Assembly (NCBI GenBank): GCA_013433145.1
Contig: CM024189.1
Span: 5,390,501 to 5,454,500, forward strand
Length of the DNA stretch: 64,000 bases
Source of the DNA: Ascaris suum
Lineage: Eukaryota > Nematoda > Chromadorea > Rhabditida > Ascarididae
Reading direction: 5' to 3'
Within the stretch, counting starts at the first letter, position 1; each line of letters begins with the position of its first letter. The notes beneath the pieces are model-generated. The model ran no database searches and was not told the origin of the DNA. It saw nothing but the letters and a program-made list of their open reading frames with translations. The position numbers were made by a program, and so were the translations under genes. Below, piece by piece: positions 1 to 12,700 of the stretch.

Positions 1-114
1 CTGTTTATAAAAAAGAGAATCTTGTTAAACCTTCGTCAAAAGTTACATGACAGTTATAGTTGTGAGCACAGATTGTCTTGCATTACGCAAAATGTATGAA
101 ACTTTTAAACTTAC

Positions 115-3100
115 GATGAATGTATGCGCTGTGCTCGAATCGGTGGCTGCATTTTGCGCGTTGTCCACATCTGACGTCTCGGTCGTCGACGAAGGCGAAT
201 CTTCGGTAACTGTACTCCTAGCAGAACTCGGCGTGCTCGATAGTAGCTCGGATGTGTCATATTCGTTTTGTTTGTTCGGTGTAGTATTGTCTGTGATTTC
301 TTCCAGTGGAGCTAATGACTGGACTCCTTCACCGATATTGTGTGGCGATGAGGTTCGCAAGCTGCCGTCACCAATAGCTGAATTTGACTTCTGCCCGGTT
401 TGCTTATTTTGCTTCAGCTGCAATATTCCCGGTAAACTTTTTGTTCCATGAGAAACGCTTGTAACAAAGCACACTTCGAATTAATGAGATGAGGCCGATT
501 CACGACAATGACTCAAGAATTGAACAGTGACTCATAAGAAGCGAAAGAAAAAGCACAGTTGCAGAAAGTTTTTAAAAAAACTTGGAAAATGATGCGTGTG
601 AGCTGTAAAGAAAGCATTTCGAATGGCCGCACCGACCGCCTACCACCGCTTCCTCTCACTCCTTTTAAGAACATCTACTGCCACACTGAAAACAGTGCTT
701 GAGTCAGTGGCGGGAGCTTTTCAAATCGCTCCAACCCAGCAATGCTGGTTGAGATATGAAGTGAAATGGTAACCTTTGCAGTTCCATCCAAATAGAGCTT
801 TTGCAGCTTGAGGAGTTTGGACGATTGTGAAGCGGGCGTGTTTACCTCCGATAAGACAGGCGATGAACTAATGCTATTAGCCGATGGGGTATACTTCAAT
901 GGATTTTGTGATGGCTGAGCATCTTCATCGCTGTGACCCCTGTCGGGGTTGCCGTGCTTGACAAGCACTTTGTCAACATGTTCGCAGCATACCGATACTC
1001 CGTGCTTTTTATGGCAAAACCTGCCATCCTGAAGCATGGTTTTTCTTATAATGAGAGGTGTTTTCGCGGTAAGAGGTCAATTCTCGCTTGCAACAGGTGG
1101 TACAGCACAACAATGTATTCGGGGCTTATCAGCTGTTGCGGGAGTCAAGCAGAAGGATGGAGAAAAACCTTAAGTGACAACGAAATATCAAGGTCCTAAA
1201 AATAACCACTGCTTAGATGCTTCGACGTGAACTTCCTCGTTCAAAAACATGTGAGAAAATACACGCCACGGATCTTCCCCGGCCACTGCCTCCTGAGACT
1301 AAGAAGAGTTGGGATGAGGGGGAGGATTAGAATCCGTCTCACTTTGGCTTTGCTTCTGACCGCCACACTCATAGAGAGAGCATTGTTTTGACTATGGCAA
1401 TTATGAAGATATTCCCAAATATGCATAACCGTTACTGCGCATTGGAATGAGCAGTCGTTTAACACTGTACGCATATGGCGCCCGTATAAAACTGCGTTGG
1501 GTTAGGAACTGATAAGAAGATTTTACACGAAGTCCAGCCTGGTTCTTAGAATTAAATTCATTGCTAACTTCGCCATTTTTTAGATAATCTCAGAAATCAA
1601 ATGGAAAATATTATCATCTTCCAAAGCGGTTCGATAGAGATTACACTCGGAATTTAACCATGCAGATCGGATAGTCAACGCTTCTGGTTGCTATCCATAA
1701 AGCTCCTTGTGGGGTCGATCCCTTGTGATATGTTGTTGGGAGCATTGTGGTGCACTACAAGTTTACGCTTATGCACTCATCTCTTTATGAAAACAAAACA
1801 TTGTCTATCGATTTGTTTGTTACCTGAGCACAGCTATTGTCATCGCATAGTACGGGGTGTCCACGATCATCGAGTATAGTGAACGCTCCATCGGGGCAAT
1901 CCATATCTGTTGCACTGGGCAAGCGGCTTTCCTTTGCAGCTGCTTTCATACCTTGGTCCTCTTTATGATCCATGTCCTCACAGCAGATCATTTCCGTTTC
2001 ACTCTTCATACAAACCATTGACTTCTACAACATACTCATTTACTGTTTAGTTTGAAAACGTTTTTAGTGAACAACAACTTGACAACTTTGCAACAATTTT
2101 TAAAACCTTGCATGGATAATCTATACTTTAATCAATGAAATATTACAATGGTAGCAGATGCACCACTTTTACGCACTTTTGTCACACTTTTGTTAGACAT
2201 AACGCTTGATGTTATATTCATTGTGGTGGTTTCTGCAGCATAAAGCACTATCTCAATATTCGTTGAAACGTTAAACCTCATTCATTTCTGAGGAAGTATT
2301 CTGCGAGACTAGAATGATTTTAAAACATAAAGAAAGTTTGATACGGAACAGATTAGTCTGGGAGGTAACGCAACATACTTCGATGTCTAGATTGTTGCCT
2401 TATTAATATTTGAGAGCAAAGAACTTGAATCAGCGACCGGACGCGTGACAACATAACCAGCAAGAGCTGTTGGAAATACCTGAGGGCATGGGCGAGTTAC
2501 TGGGTTGCATCTTATCGGACCTCCATCACCATCGAGTATCGTAAGCGCTGGTGCAGGGCATTCCAGAGAAGCAAAACTATCGTCGTCTTCCTCTGATGGA
2601 CAGCACTGGTAGTTGAAGCCGGAGAAGAAGCATGCGTAGCCTTTCCCGCACATCTGTTTCTGTCCTATAAGAAATAAAATAAAGGCGTTTTTGCAGAGTC
2701 GAAGTCTTTTTCTTAAAAATGAGCAGGTCGATTACTGAAATAAACGATAGCGTATTTTAATGGATAAATGCTCTACAACGTGGTAAGAAATGAGAACATA
2801 TGTTAGAGAGATCCACACGGCTTGCGATTTTTGTGGTCCAACCTGTTGGCTTTGTCGATTCTCCGAATATCCGAAATGAAACAAAAGACATGTTTAATGA
2901 CTTTGCTAAACTGAACCACTTCATAAATACCTACCGAAATACGTGGAACTATTGAAAGAGATCTATAAACATAAATTTCGCAGCAAGTTAAATGTCTAGA
3001 AGTCCCACATGTGCATAATTGATACGGATGCTTTGCCGTAACCGTCTTGTGGTATAGATTGTATTGGCCAAATTCTGGTTTGGCCTGCAACGTGAAATTA

Positions 3101-3954
3101 ACCAACAGACAAACCCTTGCATAAATTATGCCGCCATAATCTCCTTATTTGCAGATTTTTTTAAAAGCAGCTTGCATAATGAAAAATTGAACTTGGCACT
3201 CACAATGCAGTTTTTTATTTTCGCATTCGGTGTTGTCAGTCGATTTGTCGTAACTGAAAGCACTCTGTCGGGAAAGCGGAAAGTGGTGATGCGACTGTGG
3301 GGTATAAAGGTCGAGGTTAAGCAAAAACGCCTGGGAATGCGATGTTCAAAGAGTTTCAAAGATTACCCTACCCATGAGTATTTCACCAACAACTGAAGGT
3401 TATGCAGCGTACGAAATAAGCATGTTCGAGAATAGATTCGTGAAATGTGTAACCTGGCAAACACTGCAGCACGCTGCCATCTGGATTCACCTTCGGTTTC
3501 TGCGCATTCGGGCAGTATGGAAAGGATTCTGAAAATTTCTGTTCTCAAAGAATTCGCATCATTTTTTCGAACTGTGCAATGAGCCTAGAAAAGTTATCAA
3601 CCGATACAGCGGCAACGAAACGTCCCGTTTGAGGTTATCGCTTGCGTTCAGCCAGAACCAAAACTTATTCGTTTCACGCTTCCCACAAAAACTTTTAGTT
3701 TCAGCAGAAATTAAGTTTTTTTTTTTTTGCGATCGATATATAAAATTACGCTTACACTTGGCTTCGATCAAATTAATAAATAGCAGCATTGTGGGACAAT
3801 TGACTAAAAAGCTGCACATATGCCAAACTTGATGTATGTGATAGGAAATGGAAGAATGAAAAGAAGAATAAGAAGACAAATAACCACTGAGAATACCTTC
3901 AGCAGTTGTTAAGCATAGCAGACAGGTAAGAAGCAGAGCGTTGTGCAAGTACAT
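115..3954 (-). CDS. Secreted protein with lustrin-type cysteine-rich repeats (3' end outside window)
   Basis: Six exons: 3897-3954, 3454-3528, 2480-2664, 1824-2024, 846-1028, 115-417; all junction phases agree (335 codons so far). Exon 1 is a signal peptide (MYLHNALLLTCLLCLTTAE), so the product should be secreted. Three repeats of the lustrin cysteine-rich type follow, each with a CP..LTILD.DG..C..CPQ half and a G..C......CC half: YCPNAQKPKVNPDG with GYACFFSGFNYQCC; ECPAPALTILDGDGGPIRC with VCMKSETEMICC; DCPDGAFTILDDRGHPVLC with GRFCHKKHGVSVCC. The last visible exons are Ser/Thr/Pro/Asn-rich without cysteines. The exon 2 donor (GTTACA) is weak, but phase and repeat pattern support it. A 3' splice acceptor sits exactly at base 1 (minus strand), so the next exon starts just outside. 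The family occurs in nematode cuticle and extracellular proteins; the specific role is unknown. Confidence 0.85.
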
Positions 3955-4840
3955 TGGAAGAGAATGGGTTGTGTAAATGTGAATTGCCTACATCAAATGG
4001 GTCAAAAACAATGGCCCACTTCGCCGGAGCACACAGCGACCTCATTTACGAGACGCTCAACATTCACTTACATACATTTTAAAATCAGTTTCACATTTGT
4101 TGTGTGATTGTTTTATGACTAGCAAAATCTTCCCTAATCTTTCTTCCCTGTCCTTTCCCCCCTTCCGCCGCCCTCTCCCCACTTACTCGTTCGCTCTCCA
4201 TTTCATGCATTCCATCCCACGCACATAATGAGCTTAAAATATCGCTGTGATTTATCGAACGGTCGTCGTCTCTTATAACGCATCAAAATTCATCGCTTCA
4301 TTTCCAGCTGTCGGAGCAACATCCACCATCACGGCATTCGACCATTTCGGAATGTTCCATCGATTAACTGCACGTATGCGATTTCTTGCTAGAGGGATTT
4401 GTTTAAAGGATGAAGATTTACGTGGTCTATGGTGTGTTCATTTCATTATGACCCACATCTTTGTTGAATATACGCTCACATGCGCTACTGTGAATTCTAC
4501 ATGCTTGTACTTGATGTACTCCTGTATTATTCGATATATATCGCCTAAAAATGTGGAAGCAACCCAACTTATTGAGGAAACCATTTATCGAAGTCACCTA
4601 ACGCTAGACTTCAAAGTAATGGTAACGGTAACCTTCAAATATCTTATTACCGGAGGCATCAAGAAAGAACAGCAAGGAACGCTGATATTAGATTCTGCAT
4701 GTAGGAATACGTGCGACCGTTTATCGCACCATCTCGAGAAATTGTCCTTAAGAAATTCTTTTCGCCGTGCAGTGTACGAACTCGTTCGCAATTTTACATC
4801 ATGACGATTACATATATTTTACAGCAATGCGAAAAAATTC

Positions 4841-6491
4841 TCAAAAGATATGCAGTAAAAAAATCAAGCATAATATTGAATATATTTTGTTGCCAACGAA
4901 TGTGTCGACTGGGGCGATTGACGATGGATACTCCCACGGATATTGTGGAGGTGCGTACCAATCATTCCGCTCCTTAACACTTTCGGCCACGCAACAATCC
5001 AATCCACAGCAGTACTGTACGTAACGTTGGCATCTGAAACATAATTTCTGGAAAATTCAAGATCCCACAAATATCGCTAATCATCAGATATCGTTCAGGA
5101 ATACACCGATGTGTCTTTTGTCTTTGTTTCTTTTATTCAAAAAAATGCACATTTTAATTGTATCTTGGTTCTACTCATATTTATAGCTTTTGTATTTTAC
5201 GTTCTTCTTCGCTTTAAAAGTTTTTTTTTGCCTTAGATAATGTGAAAATTTACATTTCCCCATATATAATGATTTTTCACTCTTGTGCATTATACGTGAC
5301 AATAATCCTCGTTATTGTTATCACTTGGGATATGCTGAAGTCTCTCAGAAAGTTAATATCCATAGAAAGAAAGTCGTTAACAATTGCTCTACGCTTGACA
5401 TTAATACATTTCTTCTATCTATGTAACATTGTAGAAAGTTAGGCAGTTGTTTTCTTCACCGTACAATTCAACTGTGCATAAAGTTTTGCCGCCTCTTATG
5501 TAGAGAAAATTTGAGCATTTAGAGAAAGATTAATGCTGAAAAAGATGAAAGAGAAGAGTACTAACTGATAAACAATATCGTCAATGGGAAGGCCATCTTC
5601 ATATTCGAGATCACGTCTTTCGGTTTCATTCATGTGATAGATACATGTTTCCCTCGTCGGCAAATAATATTCGTTGTCCTTAAAGCAGAGAAAACGCTTA
5701 AAAAGTACGATGTTCTCATCTTAGAGAAAATCCGTGGTAGAGTTTATACAAATCCAGAGGAAAGCATGGAAAAAGAGTAACTGGGAGGAGGAAAGATAGA
5801 GAGAGGAGAACTCTCCGATACTAACCAGGTGAAAATATCTCGTTCCCAACCAATAACTTCTTCGATAGCGAGATAAATAAATTCTATCATTGTATTGTTT
5901 CACTCGTCGAGGTGCGAAACTCTCAAGTAGTCCTATTGTGATCAATTTCAGCACATCAGCATTTGTTATATTATTGCCAACAGTTGCTTGTGAACCTGAC
6001 AAACTTCTGCAAATATTATTTATAATATTATCAAAGAATTTCGAACAGTCAATGTATATCAGTTAAATTTTTAGACATTTCCTATATATCTTTATATTTC
6101 CTCAATTATATGGCTCATTGTAGAAAATCATAACGTCATTTTTCACCGATAAGGAAAATTTTACCGACTGTTAAATGCTAATGGAAAATTAATGAAAAAT
6201 ACTCTAAGCTATAGTTCTCAAGGATCTCCTGATGTCTGCTTTCTCCTTGTGGAATTTTTTTTTTTGCTGGTTGCCTTTCAAGTTCACTTTTTTGTCGATA
6301 AAATGTTGCACTGGGAAGATCCATGTTTTGCTGGACATATCTTTCGTCAGTGGAGAAGTTCAAGCTCTCCAATTGCCGAAGTCGATAGTCAACGAAAACG
6401 ACATTCGATATCTGCATCACAATCAATGGATATAAAATGAAGTTGTGAAAAAAAAACGCTTGCTTACCTTACTTTAGGTATAATCAGTTGC
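4841..6491 (-). CDS. CX-module protein (nematode-specific family), 5' end not found
   Basis: Exons 6468-6491 (24 nt), 5826-6006, 5566-5678 and 4841-5033 join in phase. The translation follows the CX module order: ADVLKLITIGLL, then YYLPTRETCIYHMNETE, YEDGLPIDDIVYQ, and the diagnostic YCCGLDCC followed by a proline/tyrosine-rich stretch (WYAPPQYPWEYP). The module is a disulphide-rich nematode domain found in secreted or type I membrane proteins. The last exon ends in a short hydrophobic run (IYSILCLIFLLHIF) and a TGA at 4841; this could be the start of a membrane segment or the real end. The 24-nt exon has very good splice sites (TTTTCAG and AAG|GTAAGC) and its phase fits the next exon. A signal-peptide exon is expected further upstream but was not recognised. 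Function of the family is unknown. Confidence 0.75.
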
Positions 6492-8640
6492 CTGAAAATG
6501 AACGGCTTTATTTTTCTTTTATCAGTACTACAGTTGCAAAGAGAACAGAAACTATGGGAAGACTACTCCTCCTATAGCTTGTACTTTATAGGTGGGCGGC
6601 AATGGGGGAAGGGGGGGGGGGGGGGGGGAGCACTGCAACTCTAGAAGTTTTATGCCTAGGATCTCTCATCAAAAAAGCCTAGGTGATTGTGCTGAAAAGT
6701 TTTGATTAATTTTTGCACATTTCCCGTCAAAAGTTGCTCCAAAATGAACCCACTGTTGGAAAATTCAAATCGCGCAATGCTCTCACCTGGAATGCATTTG
6801 GCAGTTTACCTTCATTGCGAAAAATACAAGAATGATATAGCCAACGTTTAAAAATTTCAAAACCTAACGTATCGGAACTCATTTTCGCCAGAAATCAAAA
6901 GCAATTTACTTTTACAAATATTCATGTGGAAATAGTTGGAAAACTGCAGATGGCCGTAGGTGTTTGAGGTCAGTGCTAATCAACGGTAAAAACATAAGAG
7001 AAACAAAAATCACAAGTAATCCCAGAAATTTTAAAACAGAGCGAAGTGGAAGAACTTCAGATTGATTTCTTACGAGTCAATCGTAGTGACAATAGTGATG
7101 AAGAAGAGCTTGAAGGGCCAACCAAACATAGGCCGATGTCTCTGAGCATACACCTGCGATAGCCGTTTGCAAACAAAACACAATCGATTCACGTCAGCGT
7201 GACTAAACTTTTATTGATATATTTGTACGTCACTCATTGACGTTGGAAAACTTTCAGCAGAATTGCATTTTTGGTTCAAAAATCGCACTTATGTGAGAAA
7301 AAAACAAAGTTCGCTTTTTCTTTACTTGTGTCGACATTTTTTAAAACTTTTATAGGGATTCTTTAAACTCCGAATAGACTCAATTTTACAAAATCTTTCA
7401 ACTTTGTGGAATCTCTGAACAAAACTGAACTTTGTTAGACCTTTAATGTTTCGAACAAACTCAAGCAGCGTCGAATGATGCATATTATTGAATCCGAAGG
7501 CTATTAAAGACAGCTTCTATCGAACATTTTCTACCCAGCTTACCGTTCGACGTACGTTTGGGCATTCTTGCACTTAGCTGACATAATTGCTACTGCACTG
7601 ATAGTCATGCCAGCTCTCTTCGTTGTATTTTCATTAATATGTAAGTGAATCTGTGTATGACATCTTGTCGGCTTTGTATGAATATGAATGACAGCAATCA
7701 CAAAAATTCAAAGCACGAAATAAGATCAAAACAACGATAATTTAGCAATAGATAAAGTATGGATGAATGAACGAAGATTTATTCGTGCATTATAGAAATA
7801 ATAAGTATACATCTCAATAACACTTCACTGAAAATATCAACACACTGCAGCAATGGCGAAGGGCAAAAAGGAAAAAAACAGCATTCAAGTTTTGAATTTT
7901 AGTACTTACATTGAATAAACGAAAGATTTCATTCTAAAACTCTTCATCCTTTCATAATTGAATGCATCTTGGGTGGTTAGACTGTTTTGTAAGTTAATAA
8001 TTCTATTCGTAAAGGAATGTTTAAGGCGAAACCTTTTATAGAAGAGTTTGTATTTGTTTTATCGTTCTATGGGTTTCGTATTTAAATAGACGCTGAAAAA
8101 TTCACTAATCAGAAGATGTGTGGATCTCCCAAAATAAAGCCTAGGTTGAACTCGGAATCCCAATTATATTGCAATTAACAATCAATGATCTGTATTCATT
8201 CGTAAAAATCATAGTCACAAGACGGAATTGCAATGAGTGGCTCAAAATGGAGGACAGTGTCAAAACCGATGCCACTATGATCGCTTCTTTCAAAAATTGA
8301 ATTAGGCGGTGCTTGCTTATTAGGGCAATATTCGTTCTATGCAATTAATCTAGCAAGCTGTCTCCGTGAGCAAGATCATCGACTAACTTAACGAGACCAC
8401 ATTCAACGTTAAAACCATTCGGTAAACTCGCATAGTAGTCATTCACTAGAGAACGATGAATATTAAAGTATCAACTGCTACAGAAGCATACACAATAGAG
8501 CGTCATTCACTCAAAGAATCGGAAATTCCTGGATCTCAAAAGCGCTATGATGCGCCATCATGTTTCACGTGGATTTAAAGTGTCACGAGCAGCTGAAGTA
8601 AAACTAGCAATGACGGTTATTTATAGCAGAGCGAAAATTA
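6492..8640. other. No convincing gene; possibly 5' intron of the CX gene
   Basis: AT-rich sequence with no frame that combines length, good splice sites and protein-like composition. One short acidic stretch near 7031-7150 (plus strand, ...NRSDNSDEEELEGP) has a usable acceptor but no partner exon. It may include the missing first exon of the CX-module gene. Confidence 0.5.
6611..6628. repeat. Poly-G tract (18 G)
   Basis: Eighteen consecutive G on the plus strand, preceded by G-rich sequence. A similar run of about 15 G lies near 35520-35534. Such runs are often miscounted in assemblies. Confidence 0.95.
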
Positions 8641-8657
8641 AAAACACAGTCAAAACA

Positions 8658-9700
8658 TGAGAGAGGCTTGCGTTCTCAACTCGATTCGCATTGTTCGAGG
8701 AGACCATCAGCCAGGGGTGTCAGGCAGTCTCGAGAACTCTGGACGTTCTACTTACAGAAACGCATCTCGAAACGGCGGTTTTTCTCTCATCTCCTTGAAT
8801 TATGTGAACTACCCTCATAACTAGCCATGTGATGTCTTGCTGACTCATGCTACGCTTCTGACGCTGCTCCCATTAATTTTTTTGGCTTCTGTCATCAAGA
8901 GCGAATACATATGAACGTGAGGGAACCTCGTTCTTGCTAGTCTGCGCTCAAAATGTAGGGACTTATGTTGCGTCGTGAAGGTTCTTAAAAATGGTTGAGG
9001 TACAGGCGCGCAATGAGGAATAAGGCAACAGGCACATTTTTCCTGGCAGACTGTTTGGCGCCGTTTTTTGCAGGTTTCAGACCTTCGCTTAATAGCACAA
9101 AGCTCCTCATAACGTTGCCCAGATAATAACTGACTTGCGCGGTATCCACTTGCTATCGGATCACAAATTGCATAGAGTATTGTTCCGCAATGCGAGTATT
9201 TGATTCCAGCAGATAGCGCTGATCAGACTGCGACTGTTTCTGAGTACAAAGTAATGCGCACGGTGGCTAACAAAATTGTGGACGATGAAGTTGAAAATGT
9301 GCATCGAATACATGTGGGCAATGTTGGCTCTGCTAGCTTAAGAAATGGTAGTGGGTCTTCAAAAATCAGCACAGGGTGATGGCCGAAGGTGTGGTTTGTA
9401 GAAATGCTTGCTGATTATATCGCTAAGTTGTCTGTATCTTTGAGCGAGCCGAAAAGCACCTCGGATGGCAAAAAGAGGAAACAAGGAACCGCTGTTTTAA
9501 ACTCTTATGTGCATTTATCGATGCACAAGTTAACATAGGTCGAACGACAGTGACGTGCAGCTGCAATACGGGCATAGCTGCTGCTCATATAGACACTGAC
9601 GACGTATTCGGATTTTGCACCTTGAAATTTGTGGATTTGGGAACCGTCGTCGTGATCATCCCTATGTTGGTGCAATCAAATTTTTTTCACCTTGTTCTGA
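8658..9700 (+). pseudogene. Cluster of broken coding-like frames, family unknown
   Basis: Several plus-strand frames in a row look like protein but cannot be joined by plausible introns. From the ATG at 8658 there is a 55-codon frame (MREACVLNSIRIVRGDHQPG...). About 67 open codons around 9170-9380 include DSADQTATVSEYKVMRTVAN and VDDEVENVHRIHVGNVG. About 52 open codons from 9384 include VEMLADYIAKLSVSLSEP and KKRKQGTAVLNSY. Another at 9535-9700 includes CNTGIAAAHIDTDDVFGFC. Base composition is richer in GC than the flanks. I do not recognise the family; a decayed gene or transposon open reading frame is the simplest reading. Separate functional exons with unusual splicing remain possible. Confidence 0.35.
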
Positions 9701-12700
9701 GCCTCTAAATGTAGTTCTCTTCGTTTTGATAAATAAAATCGTTTACTGCGAACTTTTCTCGGAACTAACCATTAGGCGCGGATTGTGGGCGTAAAATTCA
9801 TAGCTATTTCTTTTCAGAACTAGCAGTAACTAAATTCTTATTACGTTTACTACATTCAAACCTGTTATTCCTTCTGAACTAGATGCAAACACGGCTGCAC
9901 GCATCAGCTTGCCAGTGAACTAACAATGATACTCCCAGTCTAGTTTTAGAAATAACAGTGATACTGATAAAAGAAAAGTAGTACTAACCGTAGTAATTAT
10001 CTGAATAGTCTCAAATTGCATGGGACCTTGGGGCAGTCATCCAAAATGCATTGCATATTAGCTTTTGGCTGAATGCCTTGTTCAGCAACCGCACCTGCTT
10101 TCGCATCCCTCATTTTCCTTCATCGTTCACTTCGCTTCTCTAATCAAAACTACATTCGGCTTTGCTTCCATCTTCAGCCGCAAAAATCCACTCATTTCGT
10201 TATCGTTTCCTGTAATCCTCGGCATTTATCGGAAAGGAAAGAGTGCCCTCTTAACAGAAAAATAACTACCTGAGAGGCACAGGAGGGCAGTGATGCTGCA
10301 AATGGAGATGATCTGATGGTCAGCGATCGGTCTGTTCACTTAGGTTCGCTTGATGTTTCGACGTATTATTGATTGGTTCTCGAAAGGAATGATGGGTTCC
10401 TTTCAAGCAATCAAGAACATCAGAACTGCGCTAGCGCTGCTGATGAGAATAAGTAATGTTTTCTTCTTTCAAAAATACCAACATTTAATTTAAAACAGTG
10501 TTCGTTCACTTGATGAAAAAAAAATCTAATTACGAATAGAAACGCAGCTGCAGTGGTGAAGTGAGACTTTTTGACAGCGCAATGTTGAGCGTGATTTTAG
10601 GTTTACTCATCCGTTTCTGAGCAGGATTCTGGATAGTGTTGATGGTAAGGGTCGATAACTAAATGCTTAGTAGCGCAAGTTATTGCAAAACTTACTGATT
10701 GAGAACAAGTAACACTGTGGCAATAAAGAGCACAGCAATAGCGCGGAAGTGTGCTAGTAAGCTGAGGTGTGAAATGCTCGATTGATTTGAAGAAGTTTAC
10801 TCGAGAGAAGTGATAATCGCAAGATTTATATACAGCACTCCTAAGGCGCTAAGAGTTTGAAATGCAACGGTTTCATCTGTTGAATCATTGAATATATATG
10901 GGAAAATTAGTTAATTGTTGACGTGCAAAAACAACGATGCTTATTGAGCACGAAAATTAAAGTGTTGAAATGAACGGTGTGACAGTCTCTTCATTTATTA
11001 GAACGTTATAGCCTAAGAAGTGCTCATCAATTTGGTATAATAGATCATCCATCCCACTTATGTTAATTTTTTATGCAAATTTCGCATAGTTCTTTCAGTG
11101 CTTACGGCCAACTGTGCGTCGTTAATTTAGACGAAACATTTTTATCAGCAGGATGACTAGAAAAATATTTCAGCCCTCTCTAGCCAATTAGTTTGTATTA
11201 ATCTGTTTGCTGAATGTCATTTGAACACCAGCATACAAGTGGGTGGCAAAATCGGAAAGATTGTTACATTCTCCTCGAAGGTCATGAAGCTTTGTCGGGT
11301 GGGGAAAGTCCCCGAAAAAGAAACAATGTGAGAGTCTTTAGTTCATGCGTTAATTTTCTTCTAACTTATTAATGAACGAGCGGATCCATACGATTCCAAA
11401 CGAGTTCAAAGCTAGAAGCATTGCTGAGTACCCTTTCTTAAAAAAGTATTTAGAAGAAAAGCAGACTTCCGAAAATTCTTGGCCGTGTTTATCTCTGAAA
11501 TGTCGACGCTTCCTTTGAAACTGAGATTGTTTTTCTCTAACGGATAAATATTATGTTGCCATCCTTTTGGCCGCCATCCTTCATGATTTAGTAATCTTCT
11601 CAATAAGATGACATGCTGAGCGTAAGGTGAAGTTTAGTGGCGCTACTTTTTTGTTTAAGACAGTGAACGCAATTTTGTCTTACGCTGGAAATGAAAAAAA
11701 AAAGATCTTTTTAAATTCTAAACATTTCAAGTCAAGGTGATTACAGAAAACACCGAATGGCTAGCGTGCCTTATACTAACGGTTATATGAAAGGCTAAAT
11801 GTGGTGATAACCGTGAGTGATAATAGAGGTTCCTTTCAAGGAGGGAGCTGCTGGTAAATTTTTTGAGGCTGTAGTCGTAATTAAATGCCGCTCTCATTTC
11901 TGCCACAATCACTCGCAGGAGGTGGGAATCTAAACGTGCACATAAAATGTAACAATTCCATACAACCGGTGTCTGCTTCCTTTATCAGCCATCGAAAAAT
12001 CTTTCGTTTCATTTTTTCAACACTGAAGGGCATTTTCAAGTGAATGTAGAGTGTAGGAAACATTTTCGCTCTTCTTTGAGCAATTTGAAAACTAACGACA
12101 TGGCGCGAAACCGTTGTGGGTGGTCTCTTATGAGCTAGGTGCTTTGAAAGAGTTCAACCCTGGCGAGTGAGTTTTGTGGCAAAATTGGTCAGATGCCCAA
12201 CCTTTAAATCAAGCGAGTGGAATGTTGTTCATACAAGTACGTTACTTGTTGTGTCAGTGATTCAGTAACCCATAGATATCTCAATTTTGCTTTTTTCCTC
12301 GCATATGAGAATTGCAGTGACATTTCTAGTCAAAAAACTAGAGTGAATGAATTGTCCGTTAAAAAATAAAGCTATGAAACCTCTTCCGTACTCATTGTCC
12401 AATAATATATAAACTATGGAAGGGTGGAAAATTTGTTAGCAGTTCCAATTTTTTTGGTGATATGACAAGTAAAAATCACTTCGATTTGGCACACTCAAGT
12501 GGTTAAGGTGTAAGATAGGCGAGTTATAAGCATACGACTAACCTAGCAGTCATATCTGAACAAATTTCCCGAGTGTTTAAGTGAATATAAAAAATTTAAG
12601 CAATATTCTTCAAAAAACACGTTCAAAAAACAAAAAACAAAAGCAAAAAATTCTAAAATAACAATGAGGTTGTGAAATCAATATGCATTTCAAGCTATCA

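Noticed and set aside
4247..4804. 185-codon plus-strand open frame, the longest in the window
   Set aside because: It starts at GTG, has no protein-family features, runs into the region antisense to the CX gene, and no splice sites support it. It may be a chance frame, though its length is notable.
6178..6426. 82-codon minus-strand frame (with NFSTDERYVQQNMDLPSATF) after a good acceptor
   Set aside because: Considered as an exon of the CX gene, but it has no donor in the phase required by the exon at 6006, whereas the 24-nt exon at 6468-6491 fits without it.
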